Of a DNA stretch of 64,000 bases, positions 42,604 through 50,569 are shown piece after piece (position 1 is the stretch's first letter; each line of letters starts with the position of its first letter). Where the stretch lies: contig NZ_JMMA01000002.1 in assembly GCF_000686125.1 (NCBI RefSeq), positions 2,108,001 through 2,172,000 on the forward strand, given 5' to 3'. The notes under the pieces are model-generated. The model had not been told where the DNA came from. It worked only from the letters and a program-made list of their open reading frames with translations, and did not search any database. Source of the DNA: Ruminococcus sp. NK3A76 (GTDB taxonomy: Bacteria; Bacillota; Clostridia; Oscillospirales; Ruminococcaceae). A program made the position numbers and the translations under genes.

Positions 42604-43667
42604 TATCTCTTCTTCCTGAACTTAACAGCCATTACGCCTGCAAGTGCGATTCCTGCAAGGCTGAGCTGGAGCTGTGAAGATGTCTTGGGGTTGGTAGTTG
42701 CTGTGTTTGTAGAAGCGCCGTTGTTCTTGTTGTCATTAGCAGGAGCAGTGTCGCCGTCCTCCTCGGACTCATCTGTCTCAGGCTCTTCCTCTGTTTCGCC
42801 CTCGGTCTGCTCGTCCTCGGAAGGCTCCTCAGTCTCCTCATCGGAAGGCTCTACAGTCTCCTCTGTCTCATCCTCAGGAGTCTCTTCCTCATCAGTCTTG
42901 AGAACAGAAAGTGTCAAAACAGGTGAAACGAGGTTTACCTTATCCGAAACAGCGCTCACGATATAGTCACCGCCGTTCATAAAGTCAACAGTTACTTTTC
43001 CGTCTGCATCTGTAACAAAGCCTGTCTTTTCGCCGTTAAGAACGATATATGCGCCCTCTAAAGGAAGCGTTACCGGATTCCAGTCTGCATCATAGCCGAT
43101 ATAGCTGAGTGTAAGGTCGATCGTCTCGCCCTTGTCAGCATTTACCTCGCCAAAGCTTTTGTCAAAGAAGGAATATGCATCAGAGAAGTTCTCTGTATCA
43201 GTGTATACGAATGCGCTGACAAGATCGCCGTCCTTGATAGGATCCTTCATGCTCCAGGAGCTTGCATTGTTTACATAATAGCCGTAGCTGCCGCCGTTTT
43301 CCTCACCCCAGAGCTTAACAAGTGATGTGCCCCAGTCAGTCTCAGCTACAGCAAAGCCTGCTTCTGCACCGCCCTCATAGAAATGCTCATGTGCTGTGTA
43401 AAGTGCATCAACTATTGTAAGTGCGCCGTCACCGTCTGTGTCGGTAACATCAAGATATGTGTTGGCAAGTGCTATATCGCCGTCCTTATCGTGGATAGTT
43501 ACATACACACCTGCGCTTGTGTCTGCTGCCTCTGTGCTCTCGACAGCTGTGTCTGTTTCAGCTACTGTATCCTCTGCTGCATCCTCAGCCGAGGACGAAA
43601 TAGCCATAGCGCTTACGCTCATAGCGAGTGCTGCCATAACTGCTACAAGTCTTTTCATCTTCTTCAT
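42603..43667 (-). CDS. Sortase-anchored DUF4430 surface protein
   Basis: A 354-residue exported protein with a signal peptide (about 1-27). A DUF4430-like domain spans about 55-175 (DALYTAHEHF, YGYYVNNASSW, KDGDLVSAFVY). A beta-rich Ig-like domain (about 180-265), a Glu/Thr/Asp-rich linker and a C-terminal sorting signal follow: NPKTS, hydrophobic helix, FRKKR. It should be fixed to the wall by the class B sortase of this window. It is the first gene of the ECF operon, right after the riboswitch candidate. The start at 43667 (MKKMKR) has AAAGGA at good spacing. Possible role: first surface receptor for a corrinoid. Confidence 0.82.
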   Translation of the reverse strand: MKKMKRLVAVMAALAMSVSAMAISSSAEDAAEDTVAETDTAVESTEAADTSAGVYVTIHDKDGDIALANTYLDVTDTDGDGALTIVDALYTAHEHFYEGGAEAGFAVAETDWGTSLVKLWGEENGGSYGYYVNNASSWSMKDPIKDGDLVSAFVYTDTENFSDAYSFFDKSFGEVNADKGETIDLTLSYIGYDADWNPVTLPLEGAYIVLNGEKTGFVTDADGKVTVDFMNGGDYIVSAVSDKVNLVSPVLTLSVLKTDEEETPEDETEETVEPSDEETEEPSEDEQTEGETEEEPETDESEEDGDTAPANDNKNNGASTNTATTNPKTSSQLQLSLAGIALAGVMAVKFRKKR

Positions 43668-43716
43668 TTTTATCGATCCTTTCAAATATAATGACCTTTG
43701 ATAGTATGCTCAGGAC

Positions 43717-43759
43717 ATAAAAACAGCCCCTTTAAAGACCGGTGTGTCTTTAAAAGAGC
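43717..43759 (-). terminator. Leader terminator before the DUF4430/ECF operon
   Basis: Minus-strand stem of 14 pairs (43746-43759 with 43726-43739, two G-U wobbles) followed directly by TGTTTTT. It lies ~50 bases before the first start codon, so it must be conditional: the expression platform of the riboswitch candidate. Confidence 0.75.
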
Positions 43760-43779
43760 GTACCTTAACAAGCCCTTGC

Positions 43780-43955
43780 CGTTATCCTAAAATAACAGCA
43801 AACGCTAAATACCAGGCACGCCTTTCATTGCCCAAAAGCGCCGGGAATTACCCCTTGCCTGCTTATCCCGACGAGCGATCCGACTTTTACGGTAGTGACT
43901 GCTGCGGCAGATCTTCACTGCACTTCTCTCCTACTTCAGTGTATTACTGATTCTT
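43780..43955 (-). ncRNA. Cobalamin-type riboswitch candidate
   Basis: The minus-strand leader of the DUF4430/ECF operon. It contains GAGAAGTG, a stem GCAG/CTGC closing the loop TGAAGAT, then GCAGTCACTACCGTAA. These align with the conserved GGGAA, CGGTGaaAATCCG and CCGCxACTGT core of cobalamin riboswitches. AAGTCGGAT...CGTCGG resembles the B12 box in a shortened form. A conditional terminator follows. The B12-box match is imperfect, so a compact or variant class is likely. Confidence 0.6.
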
Positions 43956-44020
43956 CGGGAAAGCATTATAAAACTATATATGAATATTATACCACTTTGA
44001 TATAATATTGTCAATAGAAA

Positions 44021-44055
44021 ATTCCCGAAAAACCGACAAAACGGTCTTCGGGAAT
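44021..44055 (-). terminator. Intrinsic terminator of the hydrolase gene
   Basis: ATTCCCGAA (44047-44055 read in reverse) pairs with TTCGGGAAT, then TTTTC on the minus strand; inner CCG/CGG adds to the stem. Confidence 0.75.
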
Positions 44056-44060
44056 ACTTA

Positions 44061-45419
44061 TCAGCATATTTCTTTGGCAAATCCTGCGATATCGTCCATG
44101 ACTTCGGTATCAAAGCTGCCGGTCTTTTCGTTGAAGAAATGCCCGAGCCCCTCATAGAGCTTGAAATAGCAGCCGGCCTTATCGCCGAGCTCCTGCTGCC
44201 AGATCGCATAGTCCTTGTCGGCAAACACCCTCACATCGCTGTCGCCCTGTAAGAAAAGCATCGGCATATCAAGCCCCTTTGCGACCTCGGCAGGCTTGAT
44301 GTCCGTCAGAGAATCCCAGTATGCCTTTTTGAATTCCAGCCTGAAAGGCAGAGGGTTCGTGTTATCCACCCAGCCGCCGTCTATGTAGGCATTCAGCTGG
44401 TCAAACAGCTGCTCAAGCTCCTTTTTATGCGAGCCGTTGTATGCTGCGAGCTGCGCCTGTATCTGGTCATAGAAAACATCTGTTATCGACCTCGGCGTTC
44501 CTGCGAGGGATATCATGCCGTTTATATCGGTGTTGTTTGCCGCGATAGACGGAGCGAGCAAACCGCCGAGGCTGTGGCCGACAAGCACTATTCCACCGAC
44601 CTTTCCGCTGTTTACATACTGCCTTGCAAGGGCAATAGCTGCGTCAGCATCGTCAAGCACTTCTTCCTTGACAGTTACGTTCTCGTCTTCAAGCTCGGGA
44701 TACTGGTTGTAGCGCTTGTTTACACGCATCACAGCCACTCCCCTCTCGGCCAGGCCGTGTGCAAGCTCGTAGAAGGTCGTTCCCTCGTTCATATTGTTCT
44801 GCCCCGAGCCCTGCACGAGCACCACGAGCGGCGGCTTATAGGCATATTTCGGCATAGTTAGCATACCGCCGAGGTCAAGGTCACCGACGGATATCCTCTC
44901 CTCGGTGTAATTGTCAGTATTCTCAGGCTCGACACCGTCAGTCGCCTGCGTGAAAAACATTCCGACCAGCTTGCCGTCGCTGTTTACGCCGAAGGTGAAG
45001 TTTATCTTCATATTCTCAAATTTCGTGTATACGATAGCCGTCGTGTTGCCGTCCTCGGCGAGCTGGCTCTGCGAGAAAAGCGTTTCCTGATATTTGCCGG
45101 CTGAGTTTTCAAGCTGCCCCCAGGCATTTGTCAGCTTATCCTCATCGAGCTTCGCCCTGGCAGAATCGGTCAGCAGGTCGGCAGTGCTTGAAAAATTCCC
45201 CTGCGCCATATCCGAAACGAGCCCCTTGCAAAGTGTCGTGTAATCATCGGTATACTCAACGACAGGGGCGCTGTCATCGGCAGACGAGCCGTCCGTCTGC
45301 GATGAGCTCACACTCTTGCTCTTTTTATCTTTTTTACCGCTTTCTGACGAATCGCCGAGTGAGCAGCCTGTTAGCATAACTACCGCCAGCAAAGCCGCAG
45401 CAAGTCTTTTTGTCTTCAT
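44061..45419 (-). CDS. Alpha/beta hydrolase lipoprotein
   Basis: A 452-residue lipoprotein (lipobox LTGC, Cys19). After a Ser/Asp-rich linker, residues ~55-150 form a DUF3887-like domain (dimer-forming, NTF2-like). The rest is an alpha/beta hydrolase: oxyanion region VLVQGSGQNNMN, nucleophile elbow GHSLGG, acid in LFLQGDSDVRV and catalytic His in YEGLGHFF. This arrangement is typical of secreted esterase/peptidase-like hydrolases of the DUF3887 group. The substrate is unknown. It is monocistronic and divergent from nothing nearby. Confidence 0.87.
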   Translation of the reverse strand: MKTKRLAAALLAVVMLTGCSLGDSSESGKKDKKSKSVSSSQTDGSSADDSAPVVEYTDDYTTLCKGLVSDMAQGNFSSTADLLTDSARAKLDEDKLTNAWGQLENSAGKYQETLFSQSQLAEDGNTTAIVYTKFENMKINFTFGVNSDGKLVGMFFTQATDGVEPENTDNYTEERISVGDLDLGGMLTMPKYAYKPPLVVLVQGSGQNNMNEGTTFYELAHGLAERGVAVMRVNKRYNQYPELEDENVTVKEEVLDDADAAIALARQYVNSGKVGGIVLVGHSLGGLLAPSIAANNTDINGMISLAGTPRSITDVFYDQIQAQLAAYNGSHKKELEQLFDQLNAYIDGGWVDNTNPLPFRLEFKKAYWDSLTDIKPAEVAKGLDMPMLFLQGDSDVRVFADKDYAIWQQELGDKAGCYFKLYEGLGHFFNEKTGSFDTEVMDDIAGFAKEIC

Positions 45420-45445
45420 GCTGATATCCCCAATCTACGCACAAC

Positions 45446-45477
45446 ACCACACAAGGCTATTTTATTGCCCTGTGTGG
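45446..45477 (-). terminator. Hairpin after the RHH gene
   Basis: On the minus strand CCACACA.GGC pairs with GCC.TGTGTGG. The U tract after it is poor, so termination is likely but not certain. Confidence 0.5.
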
Positions 45478-45485
45478 TCTGCGTG

Positions 45486-45692
45486 TTATTCAAAGTTTTC
45501 TACCTCTATATCAGGCGGTGCGTCTATCTCCTTGCCGACATAACCCCCGTTCTTTCGGCGCTGCTTGACGCACTCGGTGAGCAGATACTCTATCTGCCCG
45601 TTGACCGAGCGGAAATCGTCCTCCGCCCAGCTTGCCAGATCGTTATACAGCTTTTCCGACAAGCGCAGAGGCACCTGCTTCTTTGCTGCCAT
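45486..45692 (-). CDS. Arc-like ribbon-helix-helix protein
   Basis: A 68-residue protein. The N-terminal beta strand (KKQVPLRLSEK) and two helices (LYNDLASWAEDD, SVNGQIEYLLTECVKQ) form an Arc/TraY-type ribbon-helix-helix DNA-binding fold. The acidic tail is short. The start overlaps the stop of the upstream SPFH gene as TGATG, so the pair is translationally coupled. An SPFH protein followed by a small Arc-like protein recurs in Firmicutes; the reason is not known. It may regulate its own operon. Confidence 0.8.
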   Translation of the reverse strand: MAAKKQVPLRLSEKLYNDLASWAEDDFRSVNGQIEYLLTECVKQRRKNGGYVGKEIDAPPDIEVENFE

Positions 45693-46723
45693 CAGTAAAT
45701 CGACCCTGAGTTGACGACGGGCTGTGCGTCATGGTTTCCGCAGAGAACTACGAGGAGATTCGATACCATAGCGGCCTTTCTTTCCTCGTCAAGCTCGACT
45801 ACCTGCTTCTTCGAGAGCTCCTCAAGAGCCATCTCCACCATGCCTACTGCGCCGTCAACTATCAGCTTTCTTGCATCTACAACAGCCGATGCCTGCTGTC
45901 TTTGCAGCATAGCGGCAGCTATCTCGGGGGCGTATGCAAGATATGTTATCCTGGCTTCGATTATCTCGATGCCTGCGTTCTTTACTCTGTCCTGTATCTC
46001 GTCCTTGATGCGGTTTGCAACTATCTCGCTCGAACCTCTCAGGCTGCCCTCGTCGGGTGAGCCGTCGCCTGTGGTATCAACGCCCTGTGCCACATCGTAG
46101 GGGTATATCCTTACGATATTTCTGAGCGCCGTGTCGCACTGGAGCGAGAGGTATTCCTTATAGTTATCAACATCGAATACAGCTTTTGCGGTATCAACGA
46201 CTCTCCACATAACAGCTATGCCTATCTCTATCGGATTGCCGAGGCAGTCGTTTATCTTCTGCTTGTTGTTATTGAGTGTCATTATCTTAAGGGATATGCG
46301 CTTGTCAGTCATACCAGCCGTAGCGCCGATAGCCTCTGCGCCTGCCTTTATAGCTATTGCAGTTGCATTTGTCTCACTGCCGCCGACATCGCCGCTCTGA
46401 CGGAGCTTTGTTGTAGCAGCCGGGTTAACAGCTGTGCAGAAGGGGTTTACATAGTAAAAGCCGTCGCCTTTGAGTGTGCCGACATACTTACCGAAAAGTG
46501 TGAGCACGAGAGCCTCCTGCGGCTTTAACACCTTAAGCCCGAGCCAGAATATCCAGCCCACCAGTATATATGCAACACCACACACTATACACACTATGCC
46601 CCATGTCTCGCTGTCATTCATAGCACCGAACACCAGCAGACCGATCGCCGCCAGATACAGAAGTATCGTCAGCAGAAGCACTGCCATACCGTTCTTTTTC
46701 GTCGAAATTATCTTTTCCTCCAT
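45692..46723 (-). CDS. SPFH domain membrane protein
   Basis: A 343-residue protein with two close membrane helices (about residues 15-65), then an SPFH/Band-7 domain (about 70-260) with LTLFGKYVGTLKGDGFYYVNPF, the hallmark of this sub-group, and a helical end with the conserved LQRQQASAVVDAR and VDGAVGMVEMAL. It is not a close paralogue of the SPFH gene at 8990-9871. The ATG at 46723 has AGGAGGAG before it. It lies between a small membrane protein gene and the coupled Arc-like gene, all on the minus strand. Confidence 0.88.
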   Translation of the reverse strand: MEEKIISTKKNGMAVLLLTILLYLAAIGLLVFGAMNDSETWGIVCIVCGVAYILVGWIFWLGLKVLKPQEALVLTLFGKYVGTLKGDGFYYVNPFCTAVNPAATTKLRQSGDVGGSETNATAIAIKAGAEAIGATAGMTDKRISLKIMTLNNNKQKINDCLGNPIEIGIAVMWRVVDTAKAVFDVDNYKEYLSLQCDTALRNIVRIYPYDVAQGVDTTGDGSPDEGSLRGSSEIVANRIKDEIQDRVKNAGIEIIEARITYLAYAPEIAAAMLQRQQASAVVDARKLIVDGAVGMVEMALEELSKKQVVELDEERKAAMVSNLLVVLCGNHDAQPVVNSGSIY

Positions 46724-46742
46724 GATTTTCTCCTCCTACTTT

Positions 46743-46997
46743 TCAGTTTTTCCTGTATATTCTTCTTATGACCTTTATCTCAGCGAAAAGCATGAGCAAC
46801 GTCAATGCTGAAAATGCTATCACTACTGCGATATGATGCCTGAACTGCACAGCAAGAGTTATGAACAGCCCCGCCATCGGCAGAAGCACTATCGAGATTA
46901 TGAGAGCCTTCACGGGTCTCGGCACACGCTTGCTCTCACACAGCATTTCAAACACAGCGCCTATCAGCTCACCTACCACTTCAATTAGTATATCCAC
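46743..46997 (-). CDS. Small two-helix membrane protein
   Basis: An ~84-residue protein with two hydrophobic segments (about residues 32-50 and 55-75) and a basic end. I do not recognise it. The start is uncertain: GTG at 46997 (AGAGG nine bases ahead), GTG at 47006 or TTG at 47027. It lies 19 bp before the SPFH gene, so it is probably the first gene of that operon. The promoter region holds two GATATC palindromes five bases apart (47019-47035). Confidence 0.6.
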   Translation of the reverse strand: MDILIEVVGELIGAVFEMLCESKRVPRPVKALIISIVLLPMAGLFITLAVQFRHHIAVVIAFSALTLLMLFAEIKVIRRIYRKN

Positions 46998-47112
46998 CTT
47001 GCTCACCCTCTTTCTCTTTGATATCAATATGATATCACATTTATTTCAATTTGTCAAGAGGTTTTTAAAAGTTTTTCCATTTTGTTTTACAGCCGCTGTC
47101 ACAAATAGTTTC

Positions 47113-47141
47113 TTTACTATCAGACGTTAATGGGTTATAAT
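47113..47141 (+). promoter_or_regulatory. Promoter of the XRE/sigma-like gene
   Basis: TTTACT (47113-47118), 17 bases, TATAAT (47136-47141), 27 bases before the start codon. The operator-like GATATC pair lies ~80 bases upstream in the divergent region. Confidence 0.7.
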
Positions 47142-47167
47142 ATAGTTAGAAAAGAGGTGGTGATAAA

Positions 47168-47608
47168 ATGCTGATCGGTCAGAAAATAGCAGACCTGCGG
47201 TCAGATGCAGGGCTGACCCAGGAACAGCTTGCTGACAGGCTGTATGTCACAAGGGCAATGGTCTCAAAATGGGAGCGAGACATTTGCAAGCCCGATTACG
47301 GCATGATAGAAAAGATAGCGGCGGCACTCTCGGTTGAGCCTGATGAGATAATAAGCAAAAGCGATGTCGTGCTTGACGAGCTGAGCAGCTTTTTATCAGA
47401 CACCGAAAGCGAAGACCTGATTAATAACCTCAACAGCTTTCTCAAAACCCTGAACACCCGTGACAGAAGCGTGTTTATCAGGCGGTATTACTATCTCGAA
47501 GACATGACCACTATCGCCGATAAATACCGCATAAAGGAAAGCCATGTCAGAACTGTTCTCATGCGTACAAGAAAGAAGCTCAAAAAGTATCTTAAGGAGA
47601 TGATCTGA
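47168..47608 (+). CDS. XRE HTH fused to sigma-70 region 4
   Basis: A 146-residue protein with two DNA-binding parts. Residues 1-60 are a clear XRE/Cro-type helix-turn-helix (LRSDAGLTQEQLADRLYVTRAMVSKWE). Residues ~95-146 look like sigma-70 region 4 (RDRSVFIRRYYYLEDMTTIADKY, then SHVRTVLMRTRKKLKKYL). Sigma region 2, needed to bind core polymerase and open the -10, is missing. The gene overlaps the next one (TGATG), an anti-sigma-like membrane protein, exactly as sigma/anti-sigma pairs are arranged. It may be a regulator controlled from the membrane rather than a true sigma factor. Confidence 0.83.
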   Translation: MLIGQKIADLRSDAGLTQEQLADRLYVTRAMVSKWERDICKPDYGMIEKIAAALSVEPDEIISKSDVVLDELSSFLSDTESEDLINNLNSFLKTLNTRDRSVFIRRYYYLEDMTTIADKYRIKESHVRTVLMRTRKKLKKYLKEMI

Positions 47609-48582
47609 TGAACAACGTTGATCTTAGTAATGCGATATCCGGCATAAGCAAGGCATTTATAGCAGAGTCAGACGATCTTGACCTTATCGCTGCGGATTTC
47701 AGAAAAGAAAAAAGCCGCAAGGTAAGGCTCGCAGCATTGACTCTTTGTATCGTATTTACAGGCGCAGGGGCAGCAGGGCTGTTCCAAAGCGGCCTGCTTA
47801 CAAAGAATACGCCATCATCTGAAGAAAGCCCTATAAGCGTCAGCTCAGACGCTCAGGCAGTATCAAGCTCAGAACCCGAGCCTGAGGTGACGACACTGGC
47901 AACAACCAACCCTGACGAAAGCAGCTCCCCCGACGAAGACGAGCCGCTGTATTACAGCGAGCTGGTCGGCAGCACAGAAGCTCCAGAGCTCGAAGGCTAC
48001 AGCGCAGATGCATCATTTGATATTATCGCTTTTGATGAAGGTATGCTAAAGGACTCGGCTGCCGTTATCGAGGGCGAGGTGCTTGACATCTGGGTAAACC
48101 AATACGAATACACCACCGCATGTGACAAATTCGAGCCGGGCGGAGTGCTTTATCACAAGCCGACAAGTGTTTCCTACAAGATAAAGGTCAACAAGATATA
48201 CAGCGGCAACTTCAACGCAGGTGACGAAGTGACTGTCGAGGACTTCAGCTTTGTATGTGATTCTATAGTATCAATAAAAAAGGGCAGCAGCTATGTGATA
48301 CCTATCGGCAAGGGTGACGGCAGGTTTTATGAGTCTGACAAGATACTAAGCGGCGACAAAGGCCTTAAAAGCTGCTATTTTACGCTTTACCAGTTCCACC
48401 CGCAGATAGAGAGAGTAAGCGGCGGATATGTAGTCCCGGGCGACTGGGAGAGCGTTTCGGCAGGCTGCAAAGAGGTAATAATAGACACCGAACACACCGA
48501 TCTCCCCTACTCACAGCCGCTCTATTTCGTACCCGAAGATGAATTTGCCGACAGAATGAGCCGCCTGCTCCAAAGCCGGTAA
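47608..48582 (+). CDS. Anti-sigma-like membrane protein
   Basis: A 324-residue protein with a ~38-residue cytoplasmic N terminus, one membrane helix (about residues 39-58), a Ser/Glu/Pro-rich linker (about 65-115) and an outside domain (about 125-324) containing VIEGEVLDIW and VNKIYSGNFNAGDEV. The topology equals that of ECF anti-sigma factors, although no zinc-binding HxxxCxxC motif is present. Start coupling with the XRE/sigma-like gene suggests a direct partnership. The outer domain has no catalytic motif that I can see. Confidence 0.72.
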   Translation: MNNVDLSNAISGISKAFIAESDDLDLIAADFRKEKSRKVRLAALTLCIVFTGAGAAGLFQSGLLTKNTPSSEESPISVSSDAQAVSSSEPEPEVTTLATTNPDESSSPDEDEPLYYSELVGSTEAPELEGYSADASFDIIAFDEGMLKDSAAVIEGEVLDIWVNQYEYTTACDKFEPGGVLYHKPTSVSYKIKVNKIYSGNFNAGDEVTVEDFSFVCDSIVSIKKGSSYVIPIGKGDGRFYESDKILSGDKGLKSCYFTLYQFHPQIERVSGGYVVPGDWESVSAGCKEVIIDTEHTDLPYSQPLYFVPEDEFADRMSRLLQSR

Positions 48583-48594
48583 ACAGCACACAAA

Positions 48595-48619
48595 AAGCCC
48601 CCTGAACACAGGGGGCTTT
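48595..48619. terminator. Bidirectional terminator
   Basis: AAAGCCCCCTG pairs perfectly with CAGGGGGCTTT between two convergent genes. Confidence 0.92.
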
Positions 48620-48624
48620 GATCA

Positions 48625-49713
48625 TCACTTTTTGCCTATCTCGTCCTTCAGCTTCTGCTGCGACTCCTCCATGAGCTTCATAAGATCCTCGATAGATGTA
48701 TCCATCGACTTGGGTCTTCTCGGTCTCGGAGCAGGCTTCTTTACCTTCGGCTTGGGCTGCTCGGGTATCTTCACTTTCTTTACCTCGGGCTCTGCCTCTG
48801 TCTTTTCTACAGGCGGCAGCTTTACCTTGTGTACCTCAGGCTCTTCCTTTACCGGAGCAGGCTCCTCGACCTCGGCCGCCTCAGGCTCGGGTTCGGGTTC
48901 AGGCTCGGGCTCTGCTTCTGCCTCAGGCTCAAGGATAGTCTCCTCAGGCTCATCGACCTCGACAACTGCGCCGATTATGTCAGCATCAGTCTCCTCATCG
49001 GAGTAGTCGTCCTCGCTCTGGATATACTTATCATCGTTCTCGTCAAGCTGGCGCTTGGAGAAAGGTGTCGAATCGTCACCCGAGAAGAGTATATCATCAA
49101 GAGATGCAGGCTTTTCACGCTCGTTCTTCTCGATGTAATCATCATCGTCATCGTCGTCATCATCGTAATCGTCAGACGATGCTATAGCCATTATCAGCTC
49201 AATGATTATCATAAGAGCTATCGGCGATCCTATGCATATCACCATACCGAAGCGTGAGGTCATAAAGGTTATGGCCTTGCCGGCGGTGGTGTAGTATGTA
49301 GTAGCCTCACCAACTACGTTTTCAGATCTGAGCTCATATGTGAGCGAAGGGTTCTTTTCCTGGTATACGGTGTAATACACACCGTCCTGCCCTTCCTTGG
49401 AGTTGACATCAGCGAGCCAGAAAACGCTCGTGCCAACGCCCGGCACCTTTTCACAAAGAACTGCCTTGCCGAGCTTTTCAGCACTCGGCGTATCGTTTGA
49501 TGCAAGCACCAGAGCACCTCTCGGCACCTTGTCGAGCATCTTGTCAGAATCCATTATATAAAGGCTATAGCCAGCCACAGAAGGTGTAACGTCTTTATTC
49601 TTGAATACATACGACAGACCTATTACAACTATTGCGACCAGTATAGTGAACACAAGGAAGAAGACGAACACATTTCTTCCGGCGTGTGATTTCTGTTTTG
49701 TAACACTGCCCAT
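48625..49713 (-). CDS. Signal-peptidase-like membrane protein, probably inactive
   Basis: A 362-residue protein with a membrane helix at about 14-35, a ~110-residue outside domain, a second helix at about 155-175, an Asp-rich run and a long Glu/Pro-rich cytoplasmic tail rich in PEPEPE and Lys-Val-Lys repeats. The outside domain follows the order of SipW-type signal peptidases (SLYIMDSDKML, PRGALVLAS, VGEATTYY). The nucleophile motif S-x-S-M-x-P reads as DSDKML and the usual THR/His block is absent, so it is probably not a working peptidase. The family assignment is tentative. Confidence 0.62.
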   Translation of the reverse strand: MGSVTKQKSHAGRNVFVFFLVFTILVAIVVIGLSYVFKNKDVTPSVAGYSLYIMDSDKMLDKVPRGALVLASNDTPSAEKLGKAVLCEKVPGVGTSVFWLADVNSKEGQDGVYYTVYQEKNPSLTYELRSENVVGEATTYYTTAGKAITFMTSRFGMVICIGSPIALMIIIELIMAIASSDDYDDDDDDDDDYIEKNEREKPASLDDILFSGDDSTPFSKRQLDENDDKYIQSEDDYSDEETDADIIGAVVEVDEPEETILEPEAEAEPEPEPEPEPEAAEVEEPAPVKEEPEVHKVKLPPVEKTEAEPEVKKVKIPEQPKPKVKKPAPRPRRPKSMDTSIEDLMKLMEESQQKLKDEIGKK

Positions 49714-49799
49714 ATTTGGCTTCCGTTCCTTTCCGCATTATATGTACATATACTATTATAACACATTATAATGCTTTTTTCAACTGTTTTCGGAAATTT

Positions 49800-50534
49800 T
49801 TAATTATTTCTTGTATATCCGGAAATATCGGGCAGTTCAAAGTCGCTGTCGTCAGCGGCCGAGAGAACAGTGTTTGATACCACTTCATCGTCCATATCGT
49901 CGCTCTTTATCTGCACGCCTGTGAGAGCTCTTGTCGAGTTGTCAAAGCTGTAGATGATACTGCCTTCGAGCCCGTCAAAATCAAGGGTATACTCCTCGTT
50001 TATAACGTCGCCGTCAACGCTTGCTTTCACAAACGAGCCTGTAGCTGCAAAAAGCGGGTCATACTGTGGGCTTTTGAGCATCATGTCGCCAAGCTCGGCT
50101 GCCTCGTACTTATCATAAGTAGTAGTGCCCTCGTTTATAACATACTTCTCGCCCTCAGCCGTGATGTATACATTTGTCTGCATACCCATTACTGTAGCGC
50201 TGCTGTATCTTAAATCATCCTTGACCTCGAATATCACCGGGTAAGCATCGCCGCCGTTTACAGAAAGCTCAGCTGTGAGCTTGTAGTTTCCTGCATACTG
50301 CTCCTTGATGCTGTCATAGAGCCTTACATCACCGTTCGGGTCATACTCCTCCTGCGAGGAAGCGTCAGTCTCGCCTGTGCTGTCAGCTCCCTGGCTGCCT
50401 GCCTGCTGCGAGCTGCTTTCCTGCTCAGACACTGACGAAGCAGTCTTCTGGCTGCTGTCGCTGTCGCCGCATGATGCGAGACACACGCACATTGCAAGAC
50501 CTGCTATAACTGCTGTAAGCCTTTTTTTATTCAT
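49800..50534 (-). CDS. Lipoprotein of unknown function
   Basis: A 244-residue lipoprotein (lipobox LASC, Cys22) with a Ser/Gln-rich linker and a folded domain (about 75-240) rich in beta strands (YKLTAELSVNGGDAYPVIFEVK, YTLDFDGLEGSIIYSF). The fold pattern resembles LolA/LppX-like lipoproteins, but no family could be fixed. It stands alone downstream of valS on the same strand (36 bp), so it may be co-transcribed. Confidence 0.72.
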   Translation of the reverse strand: MNKKRLTAVIAGLAMCVCLASCGDSDSSQKTASSVSEQESSSQQAGSQGADSTGETDASSQEEYDPNGDVRLYDSIKEQYAGNYKLTAELSVNGGDAYPVIFEVKDDLRYSSATVMGMQTNVYITAEGEKYVINEGTTTYDKYEAAELGDMMLKSPQYDPLFAATGSFVKASVDGDVINEEYTLDFDGLEGSIIYSFDNSTRALTGVQIKSDDMDDEVVSNTVLSAADDSDFELPDISGYTRNN

Positions 50535-50569
50535 TGTTGTTTACACCCTTTCTTATCATGCAGCAAGCA

